Below are positions 27,420 through 36,321 of a stretch of DNA of 64,000 bases, piece after piece; positions within the stretch are counted from its first letter, which is position 1, and the number at the start of each line of letters is the position of its first letter. The position numbers were made by a program, and so were the translations under genes. Source of the DNA: Manganibacter manganicus. GTDB lineage: Bacteria > Pseudomonadota > Alphaproteobacteria > Rhizobiales > Rhizobiaceae. The stretch spans positions 1 through 64,000 of the forward strand of contig NZ_MDET01000010.1 of NCBI RefSeq assembly GCF_002075885.1, read 5' to 3'. The notes below the pieces were generated by a model. The model did no database searches and was not told the origin of the DNA. It saw only the letters and a list, made by a program, of their open reading frames with translations.

Positions 27420-28649
27420 TTATCCTCCCAGCCGTTCGGCGATGAGACTTGCAAGGCGGGCCGCCACCTCATCCTTGCTCATTTCAGGCCATTCCTCGAT
27501 ACCTTTGTGGGAAACGATGCGCACCCGGTTGCGCTCCCCGCCCATAACGCCGCCCGCGCCGATGCCGCTATCATGCGAAACATCGTTGGCGACAATGATG
27601 TCCGCTCCCTTTTTCTTCAGCTTCGCTTCTGCGTTGGCCACGAGATTCTGAGTTTCGGCGGCAAAACCGATCACCAGACGCGGGCGTTTTTCATGATGGC
27701 CGACCGTGGCGAGAATGTCGGGGTTTTCGACCATTTGCAGCAGTGGCGGACCTTTACCGGCAATCTTCTTGATCTTTTCGCCAGCCGAATCTGCCATACG
27801 CCAATCAGCCACCGCCGCGACAAAGACGGCAGCATCGGCGGGCAAAAACTGTTCGACCGCCTCGCGCATATCCTGCGCCCGCTCGACATGGATTGTGTCG
27901 ACGCCCGCCGGATCGGGGATGGCAACCGGGCCGGAAACCAGCCGGACGTCTGCGCCGAGCCGGGCAAGTGCCGTAGCGATCGCGTGCCCCTGCTTGCCCG
28001 ACGACCGGTTGGCGAGATAGCGGACTGGGTCGATCGGCTCATGCGTCGGGCCGGACGTGACGATGACCTTTTTGCCGGCGAGCGGCTTCGCCCCGGCATC
28101 GAGCAGCGTCTCGACCGCCGCCACGATCTCCAGCGGTTCGACCATGCGGCCGTCGCCGGCCTCGCCGCTTTCCGCCATCTCGCCTTTGCCGGGACCGGCG
28201 AACCTGACGCCGTCCGCTTCAAGCGTCACGCGATTGCGGCGGGTGGCCGGATGCGTCCACATTCTGGGATTCATCGCCGGCGCCATCAGCACCGGCTTGT
28301 TCGTTGCCAGAAGCACCGCCGAAGCGAGGTCGTTGGCGAGCCCATTGGCCAGTTTCGCCATCAGGTCGGCCGTGGCCGGCGCGACCACGATCAGATCGGC
28401 CTCGCGCGAAAGCCGGATATGGCCGACATCGTGCTCGGCCTGCCGGTCGAACAGATCGGTGAAGACATGGTCTGCGCTGAGCGCCCCGACCGAAAGCGGC
28501 GTGATGAATTGCTGAGCCGCCTCCGTCATGACGCAACGCACCGCAGCCCCGCGCTCGCGCAAGCGGCGTATCAGGTCGAGCGCCTTGTAGGCGGCAATGC
28601 CGCCGCCGATGACAAGCAGGACATGCTTGCCGGAGAGGGTCATATCCAC
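27420..28649 (-). CDS. coaBC: bifunctional phosphopantothenoylcysteine decarboxylase/phosphopantothenate-cysteine ligase
   Basis: A 409-residue CoaBC that makes 4'-phosphopantetheine for coenzyme A in two steps. The N-terminal flavoprotein (CoaC) half shows GGGIAAYKALDLIRRLRERG, ADLIVVAPATADLMAKLANG and APAMNPRMW; the C-terminal CoaB half shows VTSGPTHEPIDPVRYLANRS and later EKRPRLVIGFAAET and IVANDVS. GGAG five bases before a GTG at 28649 favours that start; ATG at 28643 is the alternative. Its start is only 18 bases after the vapC stop, so transcription from the vapBC promoter could reach it. Confidence 0.95.
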   Translation of the reverse strand: MDMTLSGKHVLLVIGGGIAAYKALDLIRRLRERGAAVRCVMTEAAQQFITPLSVGALSADHVFTDLFDRQAEHDVGHIRLSREADLIVVAPATADLMAKLANGLANDLASAVLLATNKPVLMAPAMNPRMWTHPATRRNRVTLEADGVRFAGPGKGEMAESGEAGDGRMVEPLEIVAAVETLLDAGAKPLAGKKVIVTSGPTHEPIDPVRYLANRSSGKQGHAIATALARLGADVRLVSGPVAIPDPAGVDTIHVERAQDMREAVEQFLPADAAVFVAAVADWRMADSAGEKIKKIAGKGPPLLQMVENPDILATVGHHEKRPRLVIGFAAETQNLVANAEAKLKKKGADIIVANDVSHDSGIGAGGVMGGERNRVRIVSHKGIEEWPEMSKDEVAARLASLIAERLGG

Positions 28650-28667
28650 GGTCGCTCCGCTCCGAGG

Positions 28668-29069
28668 TCAAACCGGCCCGAGCGCCGGCACAATGTCGGT
28701 ATGGATGAAATCGTCGCCCTTGAAAAGCAGCGGCAGGTTCCGCGTTCTGGCCAGCGCATAGGAAAAGCAGTCGCCCAGATTGAGGTTCGCCCGATGTCCA
28801 GTGCCTCGGCCGAAGCGCGCATGAGCCGATACGGCCACCTCGGCAAGTTGCCGATCGAAGGCAACAATCTCGAATTGCAACCCGGCTGCAAGCGCATGCA
28901 GCCGCCTTGTTCCGTCGAGACCGAGCCTGTTACCGACGACGATACCCGACTCGACCCAGGTCGGTGCAGATACGAAAACCGGATCGGCCTGCATCCGGCG
29001 GGCCAACATCTCGGCCTCGGGTTCGGCGGCAAGGAATGCAAATATAGCGGAGGTATCGACGACGATCAC
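28668..29069 (-). CDS. vapC: VapC-type PIN-domain toxin ribonuclease
   Basis: A 133-residue PIN-domain endoribonuclease, the toxin of a type II toxin-antitoxin pair. The metal-binding acidic residues are all present: Asp5 in VVDTSAIFAFL, Glu40 in TWVESGI, Asp100 in LNLGDCFSYALA and Asp119/120 in FKGDDF. The protein therefore looks active. It starts with GTG inside the antitoxin stop (GTGA overlap), so it is translationally coupled. Family members cleave tRNA or other structured RNAs; the target here is unknown. Confidence 0.93.
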   Translation of the reverse strand: MIVVDTSAIFAFLAAEPEAEMLARRMQADPVFVSAPTWVESGIVVGNRLGLDGTRRLHALAAGLQFEIVAFDRQLAEVAVSAHARFGRGTGHRANLNLGDCFSYALARTRNLPLLFKGDDFIHTDIVPALGPV

Positions 29070-29326
29070 CTCGGCCTGTCGCCTTCATAAAGGTAGCCCC
29101 AAACCTCGTCCTGAGCCTGTTTGAGATCAAGCGGCTGGTCAGGTTTGCGCGAAAGTCTCATGATCTCGTCCAAGGAGGCTTTCGGCCTCTGGCGGTGATC
29201 GTTGTTGACGTCCCGCGTAAGGACGTCTCTTATTTCCTGTTCCATCGACACGCCGCGCCCAGCCGCGCGCTCGCGGAGCGCTCGCTTGACGGACATGTCG
29301 AGATTCCTGACCGTTACGACACTCAT
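29066..29326 (-). CDS. vapB: VapB/FitA-type ribbon-helix-helix antitoxin
   Basis: An 86-residue antitoxin. The N-terminal ribbon-helix-helix VVTVRNLDMSVKRALRERA, followed by GVSMEQEIRDVLTRDV, should bind DNA as a dimer. The C-terminal half (SLDEIMRLSRKPDQPLDLKQ onward) should wrap the VapC active site. AGGAGG is placed seven bases before the ATG. It is expected to repress its own promoter with VapC, and a perfect 16-bp inverted repeat overlapping that promoter is the likely operator. Confidence 0.93.
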   Translation of the reverse strand: MSVVTVRNLDMSVKRALRERAAGRGVSMEQEIRDVLTRDVNNDHRQRPKASLDEIMRLSRKPDQPLDLKQAQDEVWGYLYEGDRPR

Positions 29327-29344
29327 GGCAACCTCCTGCGGCCA

Positions 29345-29390
29345 TATATAGAGAATGACAGCAATGCTTTCAACGAAAGCATTGCTGTCA
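29345..29390 (-). promoter_or_regulatory. vapBC promoter inside a perfect 16-bp inverted repeat
   Basis: On the minus strand TTGAAA (29373-29368) and TATATA (29350-29345) are separated by exactly 17 bases, a near-consensus sigma-70 promoter 19 bases before the vapB start. The inverted repeat TGACAGCAATGCTTTC / GAAAGCATTGCTGTCA (29356-29371 and 29375-29390, three-base centre) covers the -35 box and most of the spacer. The half-site TGACAGCA resembles the TGATAGCA half-site that I recall for the FitAB operator. It also lies just after the ubiB stop and could form an RNA hairpin there. Confidence 0.85.
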
Positions 29391-29410
29391 CGCGCAGCGA
29401 GAAAATTTCC

Positions 29411-30985
29411 TCACAAGTGCATCCAGCCGATCCAGATCAGCGTCAGGGCGATCACCCACAGCGCCAGCCGCCCCGAGCGCGAATGCCGCGCCTCGGCCTT
29501 GCCGATGGCGTGCGCCGTCGCCTCGTCGAAGCGCAGCCCATTTTCGGCCATCGCGTCCAGTTCGCGCGACAGCCGCTCAGTGCGGGCGGCCATGTCTGGG
29601 AATTGACGGGTGAGCTTGAGCAGCGCGCCCACCCCCTCGCGCGCATCTTTCAACATGCCGCTCGGCCCGAGATTGGAGCGAATCCAGTCGCCCACCACCG
29701 GTTCAGCCGTCTTCCACATGTTGAAGGCGGGATCGAGCGTGCGCGCCACGCCCTCGACCACCACCATGGTCTTTTGCAGCAATATGAGCTCCGGCCGCGT
29801 CTGCATGTCGAACAGTTCTGTCACCTCGAACAGAAGCGTCAGCAGCTTGGCCATGGAGATGGTTTCGGCCGGCTGGCCGTGGATCGGTTCGCCGATGGCG
29901 CGGATCGCCTGTGCGAAGGCCGCGACATCGTGTTTTGCCGGCACATAGCCAGCCTCGAAATGCACCTCTGCAACGCGGTTATAGTCGCGCACGATGAAGC
30001 CATAGAGGATTTCGGCAAGGAAGCGGCGCTCCTTGTGCCCCAGCCGGCCGACAATGCCGAGATCGACCGCCACGATGGTGCCGTTCGCCTCCACGAACAG
30101 ATTGCCCGGATGCATGTCGGCGTGGAAGAAACCGTCGCGCAGCGTATGGCGCAAAAACGACTGGATGAGATTGGCCGCAATCGCCTTGAGGTCGTGGCCG
30201 GCCGCCCGCATCGCGGTCAGATCGTTCATCTTGACGCCGTCGACCCACTCCATCGTCAGCACATCGCGGCCGGTGCGCTCCCAATCGACAGCCGGCACGC
30301 GGAAACCCGGATCGTCCCTGGTGTTCTCGCCCAGTTCGGAAAGAGCCGCCCCCTCCAGACGCAGATCCATTTCGATCTTGGTGGTCTGGGCCAGCGTTTC
30401 GGTCACCTCGACCGGCCTCAGCCGCCGCGACGACGGCATATAATACTCCTGAAGGCGGGCAGCGAGAAAGAAGCTTTCGAGATCGTGCAGGAAGCGGCGG
30501 CGAACGCCGGGCCGGATAACCTTCACCGCAACGCGTTTTCGGCCGGCTTCACCCTCGACTTCGGCGGAGTGGACCTGCGCGATGGACGCGGCCGCCACGG
30601 CATCGCCAAAGGAAGAAAAGAGATCGCCCACCGCGCGGCCGAGCGAAGCCTCCACCGCCGCCGTCGCCGCCGCTTTCGGGAAGGTCTGCATCTTGTCCTG
30701 AAGCAGCGCGAGATCGACGGCGATGTCGTTGCCCACCACGTCAGGACGGGTTGCGAGGAACTGGCCGAGCTTCACATAGGACGGGCCAAGCCGTGCGACG
30801 GCGCGCGCCAAACGGTCGCTGCGCTGCTGGCGAAGCGCGCGGCGGCGCGTCAGAAGCCGCGCGACGCGCCAGCCGAATTTCGGCAGGCCCGAAAGCTGGT
30901 CGCCCGGCAGAGCCGCCACGACGCCTTCGCGCACCAACACCCAGCCGGCCCTGACGAGCCGGAAAGCGGCACCCGGCGTACTCAT
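29411..30985 (-). CDS. ubiB: ubiquinone biosynthesis kinase-like protein UbiB
   Basis: A 524-residue membrane-anchored atypical kinase/ATPase needed for ubiquinone synthesis. Visible family features are the KxGQ motif in YVKLGQFLATRPD near residue 71, the conserved SIAQVHSAEV, HADMHPGNLFVEANGTIVAV near 290 and the metal-binding DLGIVGRL. The C-terminus ends in a hydrophobic anchor (LALWVIALTLIWIGWMHL). It starts 13 bases after the ubiE stop, so the two are cotranscribed. The family also includes yeast Coq8. The older name 2-polyprenylphenol 6-hydroxylase is misleading. Confidence 0.95.
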   Translation of the reverse strand: MSTPGAAFRLVRAGWVLVREGVVAALPGDQLSGLPKFGWRVARLLTRRRALRQQRSDRLARAVARLGPSYVKLGQFLATRPDVVGNDIAVDLALLQDKMQTFPKAAATAAVEASLGRAVGDLFSSFGDAVAAASIAQVHSAEVEGEAGRKRVAVKVIRPGVRRRFLHDLESFFLAARLQEYYMPSSRRLRPVEVTETLAQTTKIEMDLRLEGAALSELGENTRDDPGFRVPAVDWERTGRDVLTMEWVDGVKMNDLTAMRAAGHDLKAIAANLIQSFLRHTLRDGFFHADMHPGNLFVEANGTIVAVDLGIVGRLGHKERRFLAEILYGFIVRDYNRVAEVHFEAGYVPAKHDVAAFAQAIRAIGEPIHGQPAETISMAKLLTLLFEVTELFDMQTRPELILLQKTMVVVEGVARTLDPAFNMWKTAEPVVGDWIRSNLGPSGMLKDAREGVGALLKLTRQFPDMAARTERLSRELDAMAENGLRFDEATAHAIGKAEARHSRSGRLALWVIALTLIWIGWMHL

Positions 30986-30998
30986 TCGCCAGCCGACC

Positions 30999-31775
30999 TC
31001 AAAGCTTCCAGCCCGAATGCAGCGCCGCTATGCCGCCGCTGTAGTTGCGGAAGGTGACGCGCTCGAAACCGGCACGCCCGATCATCGCCGCGAAATTACG
31101 CTGATCGGGGAACTTGCGAATCGATTCGACCAGATAGGAATAGGGTTCGCCATCGCCCGTCACCAGCCTGCCTATGGGCGGGATAGCCTTGAACGACCAC
31201 GCTTCATAAAGCTTGTCGAGCAGCGGCATGTCGACATCCGAAAATTCAAGGCAAAGGAAGCGCCCGCCCGGCTTCAGCACACGGAACGCCTCGGCAAGCG
31301 CGGCGTCGATGCGTGGCACGTTGCGAATGCCGAAGGCGATCGTATAGGCATCGAAGCGCCCGTCCTCGAACGGCAGTTCCTCGGCATTGGCCTCGATGAA
31401 ATCAACATTGCTGTCCAGTTTCTTCTTTTCCGCGCGCTCGCGCCCGACCGAAAGCATCGAGCCGTTGATGTCGAGCACCGTGGCATGCGCCTGGCCGCCG
31501 CTCGTCTCGACGATGCGAAAGGCGATGTCGCCGGTGCCGCCGGCAACGTCGAGCACCTGCCAACCCGGCCGCTTCGGCGGATTGAGCCATGCCACCATCG
31601 CGTCTTTCCAGACCCGGTGCAGGCCAGCCGACATCAGGTCGTTCATCACGTCGTAGCGCCGAGCGACCTTGTGGAACACCTCATTGACCAGGGGCTGCTT
31701 GTCCTGCGCCCCGACTTTCCTGAAACCGTAGGAGGTTTCCATGCCGCCGCCGGCGGTGGTTCTCTCAACTGACAT
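30999..31775 (-). CDS. ubiE: ubiquinone/menaquinone C-methyltransferase UbiE
   Basis: A 258-residue SAM-dependent methyltransferase for the C-methylation step of ubiquinone synthesis. The SAM site [16 protein letters not shown] is near residue 75, and the two UbiE signature stretches [20 protein letters not shown] and [15 protein letters not shown] are intact. The first ATG (31775) has a weak ribosome site; an internal ATG at 31742 is a possible alternative. It is the first gene of the minus-strand ubiE-ubiB unit, and the 231-bp region upstream is shared with divergent upp. Confidence 0.95.
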   Translation of the reverse strand: MSVERTTAGGGMETSYGFRKVGAQDKQPLVNEVFHKVARRYDVMNDLMSAGLHRVWKDAMVAWLNPPKRPGWQVLDVAGGTGDIAFRIVETSGGQAHATVLDINGSMLSVGRERAEKKKLDSNVDFIEANAEELPFEDGRFDAYTIAFGIRNVPRIDAALAEAFRVLKPGGRFLCLEFSDVDMPLLDKLYEAWSFKAIPPIGRLVTGDGEPYSYLVESIRKFPDQRNFAAMIGRAGFERVTFRNYSGGIAALHSGWKL

Positions 31776-32006
31776 TGTCGCAATCCGTCATGAAATCGGC
31801 GCGACCATAGCCGATCGGTAATGCGCGCGCCATTGTTTAAGACCGTCTCGCAGCGCGGTGTTCAGCCGCGCAGGGTCAGGCTGGCCCGAAGACATGATGT
31901 GATTTGTGGACTTCTGCCGTGCATCGGACCCGGCACCGGGACAAAGACTCGCCAAAGCTTTCACCATTCACTATTCACGATTGATCTCACCATTTCGGAG
32001 GACCCC

Positions 32007-32636
32007 ATGAAGGGCGTGACCGTCGTTGACCATCCGCTGGTCCAGCACAAGCTGACCATCATGCGCAACAAGGAGACATCGACGGCCGGCTTCCGGCGAC
32101 TTCTGCGCGAGATTTCGCTGCTTTTGTGCTACGAGGTGACACGTGACCTCGAACTCACCACGATCAGGATAGACACGCCGGTCGAGCCGATGGACGCACC
32201 GGTCCTGGAAGGCAAGAAGCTGGTCTTCGCTTCGGTGCTGCGCGCCGGCAACGGTCTGCTGGAGGGGCTTCTCGACCTCGTGCCGGCGGCACGCGTCGCC
32301 CATATCGGCCTCTATCGCGACCATGATACGCTGGAAGCGATCGAATATTTCTTCAAGGCGCCGAGCGATCTCGCCGACCGGCTGGTAATCGTGGTCGATC
32401 CGATGCTGGCGACCGCCAATTCGGCCATCGCGGCCATCGACAAGCTCAAGGCGCGCGGCGCCACCAATATCCGCTTCCTGTGCCTGCTCGCCGCCCCCGA
32501 AGGCATCGAGCGTTTCACCGCCGCGCATCCCGATGTGCCCGTCTATACCGCCTCGATCGACCGCCAGTTGAACGAAAAGGGCTATATCATGCCCGGCCTC
32601 GGTGATGCCGGAGATCGCATGTACGGCACGAAATAA
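32007..32636 (+). CDS. upp: uracil phosphoribosyltransferase
   Basis: A 209-residue cytosolic enzyme that makes UMP from uracil and PRPP. Seen are [15 protein letters not shown] near residue 75, the PRPP loop [17 protein letters not shown] near 130 and the uracil-binding C-terminus [31 protein letters not shown] before the ATG at 32007 rules out the longer open frame. It serves pyrimidine salvage together with cdd and deoA on the other side of the AraC/MFS pair. The leader contains a repetitive TTCAC-type stretch at about 31960-31979. Confidence 0.96.
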   Translation: MKGVTVVDHPLVQHKLTIMRNKETSTAGFRRLLREISLLLCYEVTRDLELTTIRIDTPVEPMDAPVLEGKKLVFASVLRAGNGLLEGLLDLVPAARVAHIGLYRDHDTLEAIEYFFKAPSDLADRLVIVVDPMLATANSAIAAIDKLKARGATNIRFLCLLAAPEGIERFTAAHPDVPVYTASIDRQLNEKGYIMPGLGDAGDRMYGTK

Positions 32637-32637
32637 T

Positions 32638-33606
32638 TCAGGCCTGGGCCGCCTCCGGCCCCCCGCGGCCCCTGAAATGACTTGGCGGCGCGCCGATCAC
32701 ACGCTTGAAGGCCCTGCTGAACGCGGCTTCCGATTCATAGCCAAGCCTGGAGGCGACCACGGAAATCTTCAGCCGGTCGCGGGAAAGCCATTGCCTCGCC
32801 TGGTGCATGCGCACTTCGGTGACGTATTTCAGCGGCGGCTGGCCGACAATGCCGGTGAAGCGTTCAGCAAAGCCTGAACGCGAGGCGCCCATCATGCGCG
32901 CCAGAATTTCCACCGTCCATTCGCGATGCGGCTCAAGATGGATCGCCGCCAGCACGCGGCCAATGTCGCGGTCGCGCACCGCCGCGATCCAGCCGGCGGA
33001 ATCGCCGCAATCCCCTTCCACCCATGCGCGGATGATGGTGGCGGCAAGCACATCGGCAAGCCGGGCCAGTATGCCGCCGGCGCCTACCCGCTCCATCGTC
33101 ACCTCACGCGCCATGGCGTCCAGCAGATGCGCGACGGCGGGCTCCTGCGCATCCAGCCCATGCGTGCGCATGACGGCAGGCATCATGCCCAGCAGCGGAT
33201 GCAGATTGTCGAGGTTGAAATACATCACGCCGTTGAACAAAAGCGTGCCCGGCCGGCGACCCTCGCTCGACAGGCAATAGACGTTGCGGCAAAGCTCGCT
33301 CACCTGATAGCCGGCGATCGGCCAGGTTTGCGCCTGCGGGTCGCTGGCCAGCACATGCGCCGCGCCGCTCGGCAACAACACGGCGTCACCGGCCTTCATC
33401 TCGACCCATTCCCCGTCTGGCTGCTTCAGCCAGCAATCCTTGCGGCCGATGAAATGGAAATGGGCGGCTTCCTGCGACGGGAATTCGATGCCCCACGGCT
33501 CCTTCATCTCGCAGCGTCCGTAGCGCACGCCCTCCAGGCGCAGGCCGCGCAATATGTCGGTCAGTGGATCGCCGGTAATCGGAAGTTTGGACGAACGGTC
33601 AAGCAT
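32638..33606 (-). CDS. AraC family regulator with cupin sensor domain
   Basis: A 322-residue regulator with an N-terminal cupin (AraC_binding/Cupin_6 type, with HFHFIGRKDCWL and GDAVLLPSGAAHVL) and a C-terminal double helix-turn-helix (ARMMGASRSGFAERFTGIVG; SVVASRLGYESEAAFSRAFK). The ATG at 33606 starts the conserved cupin; the frame is open to 33648. It is divergent from the NepI-like exporter with 72 bases between them, the usual arrangement for a regulator and its target. The effector is unknown; nucleosides or drugs are possible. It ends two bases from the upp stop on the opposite strand. Confidence 0.87.
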   Translation of the reverse strand: MLDRSSKLPITGDPLTDILRGLRLEGVRYGRCEMKEPWGIEFPSQEAAHFHFIGRKDCWLKQPDGEWVEMKAGDAVLLPSGAAHVLASDPQAQTWPIAGYQVSELCRNVYCLSSEGRRPGTLLFNGVMYFNLDNLHPLLGMMPAVMRTHGLDAQEPAVAHLLDAMAREVTMERVGAGGILARLADVLAATIIRAWVEGDCGDSAGWIAAVRDRDIGRVLAAIHLEPHREWTVEILARMMGASRSGFAERFTGIVGQPPLKYVTEVRMHQARQWLSRDRLKISVVASRLGYESEAAFSRAFKRVIGAPPSHFRGRGGPEAAQA

Positions 33607-33678
33607 GATGGCGTTTCTAACATGGAAACTCCAGGCCGTCACAACCATTTTCCGGACCCAATCATTCGGAGAACCACC

Positions 33679-34917
33679 ATGACCAATTCAGCGACGGGCG
33701 CCCTTGAAACGCCTCTGGACGCTGCCTCCATTGCCGGCACCGAAACCCGAATCGAGCCGGGCGCGCGTTCGCTGCCAGCCTGGGGCGCCGTCTTCTCTCT
33801 CACCATGGGCGTTTTCGGGCTGGTGACGACGGAATTTCTTCCCGTCAGCCTGCTGACCCCGCTGGCGCAGGACCTTGGCGTCAGCGAGGGCGCCGCCGGC
33901 CAAGCCATAACCGCCACCGCTATCGTCGCGGGCATTGCCGCTCCCACCCTTGCCATAGCCACCAGGCGGATCGATCGCCGCCATGTGATCCTGGGGCTGA
34001 CGCTGCTGCTCATCCTGTCCAATCTGATTGCCGCCTTCGCCGATTCTTTGCCGATGCTGCTGGTCGCCCGCGTCCTGCTCGGCATCGGGCTTGGCGGCTT
34101 CTGGTCGATGGTCGGCGCGCTCACCATGCGGCTTGTGCCAAGCGAGATGCTCTCGCGCGCCATGTCGATCGTCATGGCCGGCGTTTCGGCAGCGACCGTC
34201 ACGGCCGCACCGATCGGCGCCTATGTCGGCTCCATCTGGGGCTGGCGCGAGGCCTTCCTGCTGGCCGGAGGCGTTGGCATCGTGGCCCTGCTGATCCAGC
34301 TTTTCACCTTGCCACGCCTCCCGCCGGTTACTGTCGCCAGCTTCGGCGCCCTGGTCGATGTCAGCCGCAATCCGGCAATCAGAATGGGCCTCCTCGCCAT
34401 ATTGCTGATCGTCTCGGGCCATTTCGCCGGCTTCACCTATGTCCGCTCCTTCCTCGAGCAGGTGCCGGTCTTCGGCGTCGAAGCGATTTCGCTGGTGCTG
34501 CTCGCCTTCGGCATTGGCGGTTTCATCGGAAATCTCGCCGGCGGCTTCATCGCGGAACGCAACCTCAAGACGGCCATGTACCTGCCGCCTTTCCTGATGG
34601 CAGTGGCGGCCATCGCCCTGCTGGTCGGTGGCACTTCTTCGACGGTGACGGCCATAGCCATCACGCTTTGGGGCTTCGCCTTCGGCAGCATGCCGGTGGC
34701 CGTGCAGACCTGGATGGTGCGAGCCGCGCCGAAGGAAGCCGAAAGCGCAGGCGGGCTGATGGTCACGGCGTTTCAGGTCGCCATTGCCTCCGGCGCGATT
34801 CTCGGCGGCCTGCTGGTGGACAATGTCGGCGTGTCCAGCGTCTTCATCTTTTTCGGCCTGATCGCGCTGCTGGCAACGGGTGTGATCGGCGGCTTCGCCC
34901 GCGCTCCCAAAGCCTGA
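33679..34917 (+). CDS. MFS transporter, NepI-like (DHA1 family)
   Basis: A 412-residue, twelve-helix major facilitator of the drug:H+ antiporter family. TTEFLPVSLLTPLAQDLGVS near residue 50 and VARVLLGIGLGGFWSMVGAL near 140 closely resemble my recollection of E. coli NepI, a purine ribonucleoside exporter. GGAG seven bases before the ATG at 33679 sets the start. Its place beside nucleoside salvage genes fits a nucleoside or base-analogue exporter, but many close relatives export other compounds. Probably regulated by the divergent AraC protein. Confidence 0.87.
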   Translation: MTNSATGALETPLDAASIAGTETRIEPGARSLPAWGAVFSLTMGVFGLVTTEFLPVSLLTPLAQDLGVSEGAAGQAITATAIVAGIAAPTLAIATRRIDRRHVILGLTLLLILSNLIAAFADSLPMLLVARVLLGIGLGGFWSMVGALTMRLVPSEMLSRAMSIVMAGVSAATVTAAPIGAYVGSIWGWREAFLLAGGVGIVALLIQLFTLPRLPPVTVASFGALVDVSRNPAIRMGLLAILLIVSGHFAGFTYVRSFLEQVPVFGVEAISLVLLAFGIGGFIGNLAGGFIAERNLKTAMYLPPFLMAVAAIALLVGGTSSTVTAIAITLWGFAFGSMPVAVQTWMVRAAPKEAESAGGLMVTAFQVAIASGAILGGLLVDNVGVSSVFIFFGLIALLATGVIGGFARAPKA

Positions 34918-34987
34918 GCCCGAAAGTTGCAGATTTTTCAGATAAGATCATGCGATAAAACCAGAATTTAGGCGATATAGCCGTCAA

Positions 34988-36304
34988 TCAGTTCGGCAAG
35001 ACACGCCTGACCACCACCTTGCGCGGGGTTGGTCGTGCGTCAGTCAGCCCGTAGGCGGAAACAATCGCAGACGCGGCGGTTTCAGCATCGCCGCGGCTGC
35101 GCGCATGAACAAGCGCCAGCGCCTCACCGGTTCGCACTTCGGCGCCGACCGGCAGCAGGCGCGTAACGCCCACCGCATGATCGATGGCCGCATCGGGTCG
35201 CGTGCGCCCGCCGCCGAGCGCCACCACGGCAAGGCCGATGTCGCGCGCCGCGATGCCGCCCACATAGCCGTCGCGCGGCGCCTTCACCGCCAACTCGACG
35301 CCTGCCTTCGGCAGATAGAAGGCCGGCTTTTCAACGAAATCCGCAGGGCCGCCGAGAGCCGCCACCATGCGCCCGAACGTTTGCGCCGCAGCACCGCCAT
35401 CCAGAACCTGCCGGACGCGGCGCGCCGCATCCTGATGCGAGGCGGCAATGCCGGCCTGTCGCAGCATCTCGCCGGACAGCGCCAAAGCCACCTCTTCCAG
35501 GCGGCGGTCCCGATACTTTCCAGTGAGAAAATCCACCGCGTTGCGCACCTCCACCGCATTGCCGGCAGCGGAAGCGAGCGGCTGGTTCATGTCTGTTATC
35601 AATGCCGATGTTTTCAGACCGGCGCCGTTCGCGACCCCGACCAAGCTGGATGCCAAAGCGGTCGCATCGCGCGCCTTCTCCATGAAAGCGCCATTGCCGA
35701 GCTTGACGTCCAGCACCAGCGATTGCAGCCCCGCCGCCAATTTCTTCGACAGGATGGAAGCGGTGATCAGCGGCACGGATTCCACAGTCGCGGTCACGTC
35801 GCGGATCGCGTAGAGCCGCTTGTCGGCGGGCGCCAGATCGCCCGTCTGGCCAATGATGGCGCATCCGGTCTCAAGCACAGCCTTGCGAAACAGCGCCTTG
35901 TCCGGCTGGCTGACATAGCCGGGAATGGCGTCCATCTTGTCCAGCGTTCCGCCAGTATGGCCAAGCCCACGGCCGGAAATCATCGGCACATAAGCGCCAC
36001 AGGCGGCAACGATCGGCGCCAGCATCAGGGAGACATTGTCGCCGACGCCGCCGGTCGAATGCTTGTCGGCCACCGGGCCGGGCAGGTCCGACCAGTCGAG
36101 CACATCACCGGAATCGCGCATGGCGACCGTCAGCGCCACCGCTTCCTCGCCGCTCATGCCGTTGAAGAACACCGCCATGGCAAAGGCCGCCGCCTGGCCT
36201 TCCGAGACCGTTCCCGCAGCCAACCCTTCGATGAAAGCCGCAATCTCGCTGGATGCCAGTTTCTGCCCGTCGCGCTTCCTGCGGATGATCTCCTGCGGGA
36301 GCAT
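34988..36304 (-). CDS. deoA: thymidine phosphorylase
   Basis: A 438-residue enzyme that phosphorolyses thymidine or deoxyuridine to the base and 2-deoxyribose-1-phosphate. The N-terminal helical domain has the phosphate-binding KHSTGGVGDNVSLML near residue 80. Residues MISGRGLGHTGGTLDKMDAI and DVTATVESVPLITASILSKK are as in the family, and the usual C-terminal PYNP domain is present. The ATG at 36304 has GAGAAAGG upstream; a TTG at 36325 overlapping the punA stop is an alternative. It is the last gene of the salvage series. Confidence 0.95.
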   Translation of the reverse strand: MLPQEIIRRKRDGQKLASSEIAAFIEGLAAGTVSEGQAAAFAMAVFFNGMSGEEAVALTVAMRDSGDVLDWSDLPGPVADKHSTGGVGDNVSLMLAPIVAACGAYVPMISGRGLGHTGGTLDKMDAIPGYVSQPDKALFRKAVLETGCAIIGQTGDLAPADKRLYAIRDVTATVESVPLITASILSKKLAAGLQSLVLDVKLGNGAFMEKARDATALASSLVGVANGAGLKTSALITDMNQPLASAAGNAVEVRNAVDFLTGKYRDRRLEEVALALSGEMLRQAGIAASHQDAARRVRQVLDGGAAAQTFGRMVAALGGPADFVEKPAFYLPKAGVELAVKAPRDGYVGGIAARDIGLAVVALGGGRTRPDAAIDHAVGVTRLLPVGAEVRTGEALALVHARSRGDAETAASAIVSAYGLTDARPTPRKVVVRRVLPN

Positions 36305-36321
36305 GGTGCCGTTACCCTTTC

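Noticed and set aside
31960..31979. TTCAC-type repetitive stretch before upp as an operator
   Set aside because: It is a short degenerate direct repeat without symmetry, resembling a common rhizobial filler sequence.
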